8,660 nt of DNA, from positions 1 through 8,660 of the forward strand of contig CAAELX010000013.1 in the NCBI GenBank assembly GCA_900756925.1, read 5' to 3'. The translations under genes and the position numbers were made by a program. This document shows positions 1 through 6,877 of the stretch, one piece after another. This DNA is from an uncultured Roseburia sp. GTDB taxonomy: Bacteria; Bacillota; Clostridia; Lachnospirales; Lachnospiraceae. Numbering within the stretch: position 1 is the stretch's first letter; every line of letters starts with the position of its first letter. The notes under the pieces were generated by a model that saw nothing but the letters and a program-made list of their open reading frames with translations, ran no database searches and was not told where the DNA came from.

Positions 1-108
1 AATGCAACCAGGGAGATCCGGATACGAAACTACGAATCCTCCTTCGGTTTTATCTTCTACAACTTCCATACGATAGGACATTGACATATAATCATTCAGC
101 GTCTTCAT
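1..108 (-). CDS. HicB-family antitoxin, N-terminal part (runs off the left edge)
   Basis: The minus strand is open from an ATG at 108-106 to the window edge and gives 36 residues beginning MKTLNDYMSMSYRMEVVEDK and continuing to a YPDLPGC stretch. The motif 'GGFVVSYPDLPGC' is the hallmark of the HicB partial RNase-H-like fold, the antitoxin that neutralises the HicA mRNA interferase. A purine-rich GGAAAGG lies about 8 nt upstream and supports this start. HicB proteins usually carry a C-terminal DNA-binding or dimerisation segment; that part is outside the window. No hicA is seen directly upstream: the preceding DNA is a stem-loop and then the end of a DtxR-like gene. A partner, if present, must lie downstream beyond the edge. 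The family call is by motif recognition; toxin-antitoxin function is inferred. Confidence 0.8.
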   Translation of the reverse strand, partial: MKTLNDYMSMSYRMEVVEDKTEGGFVVSYPDLPGCI

Positions 109-140
109 AAATAAATCCTTTCCTTTGTCATAGGCAGAAA

Positions 141-163
141 CCCACTGCCTTTAGGGCGGTGGG
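141..163 (-). terminator. GC-rich stem-loop after the operon (candidate terminator or transposon-end hairpin)
   Basis: CCCACTGCC (141-149) pairs with GGCGGTGGG (155-163) across a 5-nt loop, giving a 9-bp stem with one G-T wobble. Read on the minus strand it lies 25 nt after the stop of the last operon gene and is followed by GGGTTTCTG, so it could terminate the operon, but the T-tract is poor. The CCCACCGCC/GGCGGTGGG type of hairpin also resembles those near the ends of IS200/IS605-type elements (from memory). The hairpin itself is certain; its role is not. Confidence 0.4.
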
Positions 164-187
164 AGGAGCCTTGTAAATCGTTATCTA

Positions 188-439
188 TTATCCCTGACTC
201 TCAATATATTTTTCATAAATTTTCTCAGCAACCTCCCGCTCGTCTTCGGTCAGATGGAGATATCCATCTTCATCCACGGTCAGAAAACCGCCATTCTTTA
301 ACACGCCTACTGCATGGCTGATACTCGGTTTACTGAATCCCATGTGCCGGGCAAGATCAACGGAACGAACCATGCCTTTTTTCTTTTGCAATACAAGGAC
401 TGCTTCTAAATAGTCCGCGCCCAACGCATAAATCTTCAT
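188..439 (-). CDS. Short DtxR/MntR-like HTH regulator lacking the metal-binding dimerisation domain
   Basis: This 83-residue protein matches the N-terminal winged-helix domain of DtxR/MntR metalloregulators. 'ADYLEAVLVL' forms helix 1. 'VRSVDLARHMGFSKPSISHAV' spans the helix-turn-helix (about residues 24-44). 'GYLHLTEDEREVAEKIYEKY' covers the wing and the start of helix 4. D9 and E12 align with the MntR metal ligands Asp8 and Glu11. The position where the family usually has His (IYERH) is Tyr here (IYEKY). The protein ends six residues later, so the helical dimerisation and metal-binding domain of the usual 120-230 residue family members is absent, and I find no clear continuation in the other two frames. 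The ribosome binding site AAAGGAGG (452-445) overlaps the stop of the upstream ABC gene, which makes this the last gene of the operon. It may be a truncated remnant or a minimal DNA-binding protein. Family call is firm; metal response is doubtful. Confidence 0.8.
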   Translation of the reverse strand: MKIYALGADYLEAVLVLQKKKGMVRSVDLARHMGFSKPSISHAVGVLKNGGFLTVDEDGYLHLTEDEREVAEKIYEKYIESQG

Positions 440-450
440 TGCCGCCTCCT

Positions 451-2187
451 TTACTGTGCCAGTTTCCAGCCGATAGCTTCCTGCCTTGCGGATACGAAGT
501 CCGCATACAGACCCTTCTGCTGGATCAGTTCTGCATGAGTGCCGCGCTGAACGATATGGGAATCATCCAGCACTAATATCTGGTCCGCACCCCGGACAGT
601 TTTCAGACGGTGGGCGATCATAATAATGGTCTTGTCATGCGTCAATTCCGCAATCGCCCGCTGTAATTCCTCTTCATTTTCCGGGTCAACGCTACTTGTA
701 GCTTCATCCAGAATGATAATCGGGGCGTCTTTCAGTATAGCGCGGGCAATGGAAATACGCTGCTTCTCACCGCCAGACAGGGTTCCGCCACCTTCCCCGA
801 TCACCATATCATACCCGTCGGGCAGGGCAGAAATAAATTTATCGCAACAAGCCTTTTTCGCCGCCTCCACTACCTGTTCGTGCGTGGCGTCTGGACAGCC
901 GAATTTGATGTTGTTCTCAATAGAATCGGCAAACAGATACACGTTCTGGAATACCATGCTGATATTCTTCATCAGGCTGTCCAGCTTAAAATCCCGGACA
1001 TCTTTGCCGCCAACCGTAATTCTCCCGGCGTCTACATCCCAAAACCGGGCAATCAGATTGCACATAGTCGTCTTGCCAGAACCGGACGGGCCGACAATAG
1101 CAGTGGTCGTTCCGTCAGGGATCGTAAAGCTGACATGATCCAGAATTTTTCGGTCTGCATAGGAAAAGTCCACATTATCAAATATAATTTCCGAGGATGC
1201 CGAAACCACATCCGCCCCCTTTTCATCCATGACTGGCGTATCGTCAATGGAATTTGCCATATCCATAGAAGCCGCCAGCATTTGCAGCAGGGAAGCCATA
1301 TTCCCAGCGTTTTCCAGATCATTGAACACCATAAAGGAAGCGATCACCAAAATCACGCCATAGGCCAATGACAGGGAACCGTTCAGCCAGAAGTAAATGG
1401 AGGCCAGGAGCAGCAAAACACTGAACACCCGGACAACAACCTGTTTCAGGGCATCATAGGGGACACTGGCTTTTGTCAGTTTCAGATTGTCCCGGCAGCT
1501 TGCCTTGATTGCGCTGTCAATGGACTGTGTGCTGTCCTTCTCCATACCGAAGGCTTTCACGATCCCCATCCCCTGGATATACTCCAGGACGGATTCCACA
1601 AGGCTTTCCTGTGTATGCTGCCGCACTCCGCTTAAGCGCGCGGATTTACGGAGCGCTAGCTCCGCCGCTGCAAGATAAAGCAGGACGCCGATAGCGGCAA
1701 TCAGACCGATCCTCCAGTCAAAAAACAGCAGGACGATGACAAGCGCCACCGAATTGAAAAATCCGCCCAACACAGATACCAGCACACGCGCCGCCGAATT
1801 TTCCACATCCCCTAACGTGGTGGTAACGATAGCGGTAATGTTCCCGATACTGTTCTTGTTAAAATATCCCATCGGGATGTAACGCAGCCGGTCTCCGATG
1901 TGGATACGCTTTTCCGCCACCATACAGTAGCCGGTTTCCGTCTGCTCCATCGTGGAGAAATAGGTCGTGATGATCCTTCCAACCAGGGAAACAGCCATGA
2001 TGCCCAAAGAAATCCAGATAAACCGGCTGTCCCGGTTATCGGATACCAGCGCCTCCACCACGATAAAGAGGGCGGCAAACTGTAAAGCTGCAAACAGACC
2101 GGAGAGTAACGCAAACAGCAGGGATTTTTTCAGCAGTCCCTCTTTGCTGCCAGCAAACGCAATAATTTTTTTCAATGTTCCATACAT
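451..2187 (-). CDS. ABC transporter, fused permease/ATPase, second half of a YbtPQ/IrtAB-like pair
   Basis: A 578-residue half-transporter with an N-terminal six-helix exporter-type membrane domain (roughly residues 20-295; hydrophobic segments near 21-45, 55-75, 138-178 and 250-292) and a C-terminal nucleotide-binding domain. The NBD has Walker A GPSGSGKTT (366-374), Q-loop Q414, signature LSGGEKQ (470-476), Walker B IIILDEA (490-496) with catalytic Glu, and switch His526. All catalytic elements are intact. The D-loop region reads 'EATSSVDPENE'; the DPENE tail is typical of the siderophore-linked YbtP/YbtQ and IrtA/IrtB group, which has an exporter fold but imports metal chelates. The start at 2187 is chosen because TAAGGGGGTG (2204-2195) sits 7 nt upstream; a start at 2238 would overlap the upstream gene by 37 nt. 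Only 14 nt separate it from the preceding ABC gene, so the two probably form a heterodimer. Substrate is inferred from context only; a peptide or drug exporter is the alternative. Confidence 0.88.
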   Translation of the reverse strand: MYGTLKKIIAFAGSKEGLLKKSLLFALLSGLFAALQFAALFIVVEALVSDNRDSRFIWISLGIMAVSLVGRIITTYFSTMEQTETGYCMVAEKRIHIGDRLRYIPMGYFNKNSIGNITAIVTTTLGDVENSAARVLVSVLGGFFNSVALVIVLLFFDWRIGLIAAIGVLLYLAAAELALRKSARLSGVRQHTQESLVESVLEYIQGMGIVKAFGMEKDSTQSIDSAIKASCRDNLKLTKASVPYDALKQVVVRVFSVLLLLASIYFWLNGSLSLAYGVILVIASFMVFNDLENAGNMASLLQMLAASMDMANSIDDTPVMDEKGADVVSASSEIIFDNVDFSYADRKILDHVSFTIPDGTTTAIVGPSGSGKTTMCNLIARFWDVDAGRITVGGKDVRDFKLDSLMKNISMVFQNVYLFADSIENNIKFGCPDATHEQVVEAAKKACCDKFISALPDGYDMVIGEGGGTLSGGEKQRISIARAILKDAPIIILDEATSSVDPENEEELQRAIAELTHDKTIIMIAHRLKTVRGADQILVLDDSHIVQRGTHAELIQQKGLYADFVSARQEAIGWKLAQ

Positions 2188-2194
2188 TTGACAA

Positions 2195-2204
2195 CACCCC
2201 CTTA
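2195..2204 (-). promoter_or_regulatory. Ribosome binding site overlapping the stop codon of the upstream ABC gene
   Basis: On the minus strand TAAGGGGGTG contains the TAA stop of the first ABC gene and an AAGGGGGTG that can pair with the 16S anti-SD through one G-U in place of A-U. It sits 7 nt before the ATG at 2187 and decides that start over the in-frame ATG at 2238. Confidence 0.7.
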
Positions 2205-3947
2205 CATCTGATCCTTTGCGCCGATATGCGCCTGCCACATATCCCGGTAAAGGGGACAGGTTTCCAGTAACTTATCATGCGTTCCCTGGGCATGGATAGT
2301 TCCATCCTTGACCACCACAATATTGTCCGCACCGATAATGGTAGACAGGCGATGGGCAATCACGATCAGCGTTTTACCCACTGTCAGGGCAGAGATTGCT
2401 TTCTGCACAACTGCCTCATTCTCTGGATCGATATATGCAGTCGCCTCGTCCAAAATGACCACAGGGGCGTCCTTCAGCATGGCGCGGGCAATGGCGATCC
2501 TCTGCCGCTCACCGCCGGAAAGATGGGAACCGGCGCTGCCGACAACGGTATCATACCCTTGATCCAACTTGCGGATAAAGGTATCACAGCCACTTTGTTT
2601 TGCTGCCTGCTCCACCTCCGCATCTGTGGCGTCCGGTCTGCCCATGCGGATATTTTCCCGGATGCTGCGGTTAAACAGGTAATTATCCTGCGATACATAG
2701 GAAATCTGGGCGGCAATTTCAGACAGCGGTATCTCCTTCAGTTCATGGCCGCCCAGGGTAATACTGCCGGACGTAACATCCCAATACCCAGCAATCAGCT
2801 TCGCCACGGTAGATTTGCCGGAACCGGACGGTCCTACAAGGGCGGTCATGGTTCCCGGCTGGATGGAAAGGCTCACATCATGCAACACTTCGTTTTCCCC
2901 ATCATAGGAAAAGGAAACATGGTCGAGTCCGATACTGGTATCTGCCAGATTTACCGGCGTATCTTTATGATCCAGTTCTTCCGCGTTCAATAGCTGGCTG
3001 ATTTCCTCCACATTGGTTCCCAGTATAGCCAGGTCATCCGTAAAGGTAAAGACGGACATGATCGGCCCCACAAGCCCCAGGGAGAAAATCACAATGGAGA
3101 GGAACGCAGATAATTCCAGGCTGCCGGACAGCCAGAAGGCAACCCCACAAGGCAGCACACAGATCAGCACTGAGGGAAGGATCGCATTGTAGGCACTCAT
3201 GGTTTTCTGGTTTTCCCGCATCCATTCCACATAGTAATTCGCATTGCAATTCACGGCGTCCGAATATTTCTTGTAGGAACCGGCCGACTGGCTGAACGCC
3301 TTGACAACTTCAATCCCGCCGATATATTCCACAATGGCGTTCGCCATATCTTTCCCGGCTTTGACCGCACCCTCCCATTTCTTTGGGTAACTCATCATAC
3401 CGACAGACATTACGGCAAGACCTACTACCAGCGTAACAAGGGACAACAGCGCCATGCGCCAGTCCATAATGAAAAGATACACGACAATTACCACCGGAAC
3501 CAGGATGTTTGCGGTCATCTCCGGGATGAGATGTGCAAACGTGGATTCCATCCCTTCCACCCGGTCAACAATCGTTGTTTTATACTGACCGGACGGAGTA
3601 TCCAGGATCGTCCCCATCGGAACGCGGACCAGTTTCCCTGTCAGCCTCCCCCGGATATCCCGCAGCGTGTAATAGGCCGCTGTATGGGAAACGGTCGTTG
3701 ACAGACTGGAAAACAGCACTTTCCCCAGGTAGCCGCAAAGTGCGACCATGCAAGCTGTCACATAACGGGAAAAATCCTGCTCCCCGTCCAACATCATTGT
3801 GACGATATGCGCCACACAGAAATAAGGCATCATCTGACAAGCAACACCCAAAACCGCAAGGACGACACTGCCGATGAATTTTCCGTGATACGGTTTGCCC
3901 CATCCCAATAAAACACTTATTGGCGACGCTTTCTTTTCTTCCTTCAT
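2202..3947 (-). CDS. ABC transporter, fused permease/ATPase, first half of a YbtPQ/IrtAB-like pair
   Basis: A 581-residue half-transporter: membrane domain about residues 20-305 (hydrophobic segments near 24-46, 61-80, 145-185 and 255-300), then an NBD with Walker A GPSGSGKST (372-380), Q-loop Q420, signature LSGGERQ (476-482), Walker B VVILDEA (496-502) and switch His532. Catalysis-relevant residues are complete. The loop before the signature reads 'VVGSAGSHLSGG', where many exporter-type NBDs carry a Glu (GExG), and the D-loop is 'AYIDPENE'. Both features fit the YbtP/YbtQ-IrtA/IrtB group as I know it. The start ATG overlaps the stop of the ECF ATPase gene as ATGA, and AAAGGGGG (3965-3958) lies 10 nt upstream, so translation is probably coupled. 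With the next gene it likely forms a heterodimeric inner-membrane transporter. Import of a metal chelate is inferred from family flavour, the DtxR-like gene and the AraC regulator; the sequence alone does not prove direction or substrate. Confidence 0.88.
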   Translation of the reverse strand: MKEEKKASPISVLLGWGKPYHGKFIGSVVLAVLGVACQMMPYFCVAHIVTMMLDGEQDFSRYVTACMVALCGYLGKVLFSSLSTTVSHTAAYYTLRDIRGRLTGKLVRVPMGTILDTPSGQYKTTIVDRVEGMESTFAHLIPEMTANILVPVVIVVYLFIMDWRMALLSLVTLVVGLAVMSVGMMSYPKKWEGAVKAGKDMANAIVEYIGGIEVVKAFSQSAGSYKKYSDAVNCNANYYVEWMRENQKTMSAYNAILPSVLICVLPCGVAFWLSGSLELSAFLSIVIFSLGLVGPIMSVFTFTDDLAILGTNVEEISQLLNAEELDHKDTPVNLADTSIGLDHVSFSYDGENEVLHDVSLSIQPGTMTALVGPSGSGKSTVAKLIAGYWDVTSGSITLGGHELKEIPLSEIAAQISYVSQDNYLFNRSIRENIRMGRPDATDAEVEQAAKQSGCDTFIRKLDQGYDTVVGSAGSHLSGGERQRIAIARAMLKDAPVVILDEATAYIDPENEAVVQKAISALTVGKTLIVIAHRLSTIIGADNIVVVKDGTIHAQGTHDKLLETCPLYRDMWQAHIGAKDQM

Positions 3948-5416
3948 TTTTCAGATACCCCCTTTATGAAGTATTCTCTTATTTTTCTGAGACCATCTTC
4001 ATCCATTCCGTACTGGTCGATAATCGAACCATCCTCAAGATGAATGATGTCCGTACAGCAATCTAAAATCAGTTCCAGGTCATGAGTAATGACATACACA
4101 GTGATTCCGGCATTCCTGACCTGCCGCAATACATTTGCAACCTCTTTCATATGCCTGTAATCAAGGCCGCTGGTCGGTTCATCAAAAAACAGGATCGAGC
4201 GTTTTGAAGCGATTACCGAAGCAATCGCAACCCTTTGTTTCTGGCCACCGGACAGGGACATGGGATGCCTGTCCTTAAAATCCAGTAAATCTAACCGACT
4301 TAGGATTTCTTCTGCCCGCTTCTGGTTTGCTTCCTCCATACTGATCAGCACTTCATCAAGGACCGACTCGGTGAAAAGCTGATGATTTACCTCCTGCATG
4401 ACCATATAGCAGGTATTCAGCCGGTCTTTCGGACGGTATTTCTTTCCGTTCCAGACAATCTCCCCACAGCGCTTCTCCAAGCCGCAGAAACAGCGTGAAA
4501 AAGTGGATTTCCCGGCGCCGTTATTCCCGATAATTCCAACGATCCGGTTCGTAGGGATTTCACAATCCATGATATGTAAGGTTTCCGGTTCGTTTTTATA
4601 GGCAAAGTGGAAATTACGAAGCGCAAGGGCGGTCTTTGCCTGCTGCGGTAAAACCGGAGGCAGGAGACGCTCCAAAGCAAACGTGCGCAGTCCCATATCG
4701 GAACGCTGCTGCTCCGTGAGCTGCTCAAATTCTGCCGCAGAATAATCATGACTCACCTGCCCGTCTGCCAGATAGATAAACCGATCCGCTAGACCGCGAA
4801 GATAATAAAGCCGATGTTCCGATACAATGATTGTTTTCCCCTGCGATTTCCAAAACGCAAGAATCTTTCTCAAATCAAGGATGGAAGCCGCATCCAGGTT
4901 AGATGAGGGTTCGTCCATAGCAAGAACATCCGGTTCCATAATGGATACCCCGGCACAGGCAATCTTTTGTTTCTCCCCGCCAGATAAGTGGAAGATATTA
5001 CGGTCCATCAGCTTCTCCAGCCGGAAGTCCCGAACCGTTTTTGCCAGCCGTTCCCGGATGTCTTTTTCTGGCTGTCCAAGATTTTCGCAGCCAAATGTAA
5101 TTTCACTGGTGGTATCCACATTGAAAAACTGGGACCGGGGGTTTTGAAACACGCTGCCCACAACTGCAGCTGTATCGTAAAGGGGCTGTTCGGAAACCTT
5201 GGCTCCATTTACCCATACTTCTCCCGTCATCTTTCCCTCATAATAATGGGGGATCAGTCCATTAATCAGGCGGGTGACCGTAGTTTTTCCACACCCACTT
5301 TCACCGCAAAGGACAACAAACTGACCATCCTCTATATTTAGATCAATATCCCGAACACCGCCGGTATTTTCATTCTCTTCTCCATAAGAAAATGAAATAT
5401 GGTCAATCTTTATCAT
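3944..5416 (-). CDS. Energy-coupling factor (ECF) transporter ATPase with two NBDs in one chain
   Basis: A 490-residue protein with two tandem ATPase domains and no membrane segment. NBD1 (about 1-235): Walker A GESGCGKTT (38-46), Q-loop in VFQNPRSQFF (Q91), signature LSGGEKQ (144-150), Walker B VLAMDEP (164-170), His201. NBD2 (about 262-480): Walker A GNNGAGKST (297-305), Q341, LSGGQKQ (388-394), Walker B ILFFDEP (408-414), His445. The FQNPxxQF element in NBD1 is typical of ECF A subunits, which use a Q-helix to grip the T component; the matching NBD2 stretch MQEVNHQLF lacks the Pro, so the two halves are asymmetric. The fusion replaces the separate EcfA1/EcfA2 pair and recalls YkoD-type double ATPases. 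TAAGGGGGTG (5431-5422) overlaps the stop of the T-component gene and lies 5 nt before this ATG. It should energise the adjacent S and T subunits by ATP hydrolysis on the cytoplasmic face. Confidence 0.9.
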   Translation of the reverse strand: MIKIDHISFSYGEENENTGGVRDIDLNIEDGQFVVLCGESGCGKTTVTRLINGLIPHYYEGKMTGEVWVNGAKVSEQPLYDTAAVVGSVFQNPRSQFFNVDTTSEITFGCENLGQPEKDIRERLAKTVRDFRLEKLMDRNIFHLSGGEKQKIACAGVSIMEPDVLAMDEPSSNLDAASILDLRKILAFWKSQGKTIIVSEHRLYYLRGLADRFIYLADGQVSHDYSAAEFEQLTEQQRSDMGLRTFALERLLPPVLPQQAKTALALRNFHFAYKNEPETLHIMDCEIPTNRIVGIIGNNGAGKSTFSRCFCGLEKRCGEIVWNGKKYRPKDRLNTCYMVMQEVNHQLFTESVLDEVLISMEEANQKRAEEILSRLDLLDFKDRHPMSLSGGQKQRVAIASVIASKRSILFFDEPTSGLDYRHMKEVANVLRQVRNAGITVYVITHDLELILDCCTDIIHLEDGSIIDQYGMDEDGLRKIREYFIKGVSEK

Positions 5417-5421
5417 AAGCT

Positions 5422-5431
5422 CACCCCCTTA
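5422..5431 (-). promoter_or_regulatory. Ribosome binding site overlapping the EcfT stop codon
   Basis: The minus strand reads TAAGGGGGTG, the same ten bases as at the junction between the two ABC half-transporter genes. It combines the EcfT stop with an SD complementary to the anti-SD through one G-U wobble, 5 nt before the ATPase ATG at 5416. Confidence 0.65.
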
Positions 5432-6169
5432 AAAAGAAAAATACTGTCCCAGCAAAAACAGAGCGAAACATAAAGCACAGAGCAGGATCACAATCATGTC
5501 CTGAACATGAAAACCAATCTGACATACGTTAGTCCGTTTGACCGGAGCGCCAAGCCCCCGCGTCAGTGCAGCGGCAGAAAGTTCATCTCCGATTTTCACA
5601 ACAGACACCATCAGCGGTACAAGACGGTATTCCACCATCAAAAATGGATTTTTCCCTCCAAACCGGATACCCCTCATTTTCATTGCATCACTGATCGCCT
5701 GGTATTCTTCGCTGATCGTAGGGAAAAAACGAAAAATAACAGACAAAGGGATGACGATTTTCTCTGTCAGGTGCATACGTTCCATCGAACCGATAAACTC
5801 ACTGACTGAGGTGGAGGAAAGCAGCCAGGCCCCCGTCATAATACCAGGGGCAAACCGCGTCATAATGGATGTCATCGCCAAAACCACAAAGGACAGCAGA
5901 TCGCTTAATGTCGTCAGCGCTATGCGTTCCAGTGCAAAGCAGGTGAGATATAAAAGCAGGTACTTGCCTGCCGTTTTGAAACGGCGTTCCGACAGGATCA
6001 GCACAAAGGGGATTAGGCTTAACACAGGTTTTACAAAATTCATAATCCCTTCGTTGCTGGTGCTGAACATCAATGTAGTAACCGTCAACAGCAAAATCAA
6101 CTTCGTACGCGGGTCGAGCCGGATTCCTTTCCTTTTGTCCGTTGTGGCGGAAAAGGATACCCCCTCCAT
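5429..6169 (-). CDS. ECF transporter transmembrane (T) component, EcfT family
   Basis: A 246-residue integral membrane protein beginning MEGVSFSATTDKRKG. An N-terminal 'LDPRTKLILLL' leads into the first membrane helix, as in EcfT/CbiQ proteins. The two coupling-helix signatures that dock into the ATPases are recognisable as 'AMKMRGIRFGG' (RG at 166-167) and 'ALTRGLGAP' (RG at 204-205), both variants of the family's Ala-Arg-Gly. Hydrophobic segments lie near 23-35, 48-60, 69-100 and 225-243. The frame stays open upstream to 6391, but that 74-residue extension (Cys- and Arg-rich, out of frame inside the S gene) is not credible. The ATG at 6169 overlaps the S-component stop as TAATG, a classic coupled junction; no strong SD precedes it, so re-initiation is likely. 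It should form the scaffold linking the S component to the double ATPase encoded next. Confidence 0.88.
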   Translation of the reverse strand: MEGVSFSATTDKRKGIRLDPRTKLILLLTVTTLMFSTSNEGIMNFVKPVLSLIPFVLILSERRFKTAGKYLLLYLTCFALERIALTTLSDLLSFVVLAMTSIMTRFAPGIMTGAWLLSSTSVSEFIGSMERMHLTEKIVIPLSVIFRFFPTISEEYQAISDAMKMRGIRFGGKNPFLMVEYRLVPLMVSVVKIGDELSAAALTRGLGAPVKRTNVCQIGFHVQDMIVILLCALCFALFLLGQYFSF

Positions 6170-6753
6170 TATGCGATGCCCGCTTTCGCAAAATGTTTTT
6201 TCAGAAGCGTTTTTCCAAGCAGTCCGCCCAAAATGGCAAAGACAAAAATCCCGGCAACCACAAGGATAATGCTCCACATCGGCATAACCGCCATTACCCG
6301 GTCGGCATATTTCTCCCCGAAGCTGGCGGCAAAGCTGGCCCAGGAGTCCTCGACCATAAAATACATCGGAATATATGTACCTACCATCCACAGGCTAAAT
6401 ACAGCATAACCAAGGATGCTTTTCTTTGCACTTTTATAGTCGCCGGATTTCAAAATGAGATCCCCAAGCAGGCCGAAAATCAGTCCCATAGGAACACCCC
6501 AAAATCCCATGCCGGTAAGTCCCATCAGCAGGCCGCTCAAAACACCCATGATTGTAACCATGCCGAATTTCTTAACCCTTGTGAGGAACAGCATGAAAGG
6601 GATACCGGTAATCAGCGACCACAGGCTTCCGAGAACAGGAAGAAAGATCGGGACAAACCCAATCGGAATGGCGACACAGCAGCCAATGACAAAGTAAAGA
6701 ACCGTAAACAGACCAAGGTTAATGAGGTCTTTTGCTTGTAACTTGTTATTCAT
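6169..6753 (-). CDS. ECF transporter S component, MptD/Trep_Strep family
   Basis: A 194-residue, very hydrophobic protein beginning MNNKLQAKDLINLGLFTVLY, with about five to six membrane segments (near 10-30, 34-56, 63-82, 86-101, 112-135 and 158-182). The start, the glycine-rich 'GVLSGLLMGLTGMGFWGVP' stretch and the 'GLLGDLILKSGDYKS' loop match what I know as the Trep_Strep / MptD-type S-component family. S components bind the substrate and sit on the shared T-A module; the ligand of this family is not firmly established. The start at 6753 is fixed by GGAGGT 7 nt upstream; the in-frame extension to 6840 would begin inside the control region. It is the first gene of the minus-strand operon, so its promoter must lie between it and the divergent AraC-type gene. 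Substrate specificity (metal chelate versus another small molecule) is inference from neighbours. Confidence 0.85.
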   Translation of the reverse strand: MNNKLQAKDLINLGLFTVLYFVIGCCVAIPIGFVPIFLPVLGSLWSLITGIPFMLFLTRVKKFGMVTIMGVLSGLLMGLTGMGFWGVPMGLIFGLLGDLILKSGDYKSAKKSILGYAVFSLWMVGTYIPMYFMVEDSWASFAASFGEKYADRVMAVMPMWSIILVVAGIFVFAILGGLLGKTLLKKHFAKAGIA

Positions 6754-6760
6754 GATGAAT

Positions 6761-6766
6761 ACCTCC
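6761..6766 (-). promoter_or_regulatory. Strong ribosome binding site of the S-component gene
   Basis: GGAGGT on the minus strand, 7 nt before the ATG at 6753-6751. It is the best SD of the operon's upstream end and decides the start against the in-frame ATGs at 6774 and 6840. Confidence 0.8.
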
Positions 6767-6780
6767 ACATTCATTTTCCA

Positions 6781-6796
6781 GTTAGCATCTTCTAAC
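6781..6796. repeat. GTTAG-N6-CTAAC inverted repeat, candidate operator upstream of the operon
   Basis: GTTAG (6781-6785) and CTAAC (6792-6796) form a perfect 5-bp inverted repeat with a 6-bp spacer, just downstream of the -10-like sequences for the minus-strand operon and 28 bp from its start codon. The half sites match the core of the DtxR box (GGTTAG/CTAACC), but the spacer is 6 instead of about 1 bp, so this is not a canonical DtxR site. It could bind a repressor, form a small leader hairpin, or be chance. Confidence 0.3.
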
Positions 6797-6877
6797 CTTT
6801 TTATAGGATAGCATAGTACCGGCTGATTCTCTACAACCAATCATCTTTTTAGCTCCAAACAGCACCGAGTTTTTCTG

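Noticed and set aside
626..1371. Overlapping plus-strand open frames within the second ABC gene
   Set aside because: Both are mirror readings of the conserved NBD on the minus strand with no independent support.
5538..6269. Plus-strand 243-codon open frame opposite EcfT
   Set aside because: It is antisense to a well-supported EcfT gene, has no SD or promoter, and its product shows no recognisable domain.
6170..6391. 74-codon N-terminal extension of EcfT
   Set aside because: It lies out of frame inside the S-component gene; the TAATG junction and the family's usual N-terminus favour the start at 6169.
6142..6741. Plus-strand 199-codon open frame opposite the S component
   Set aside because: Its His/Asn/Lys-rich, low-hydrophobicity product is what an antisense reading of a membrane protein gives; no start signals.
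6754..6840. 29-residue N-terminal extension of the S component
   Set aside because: The extension covers promoter-like sequence and the inverted repeat, and a strong SD serves the ATG at 6753.
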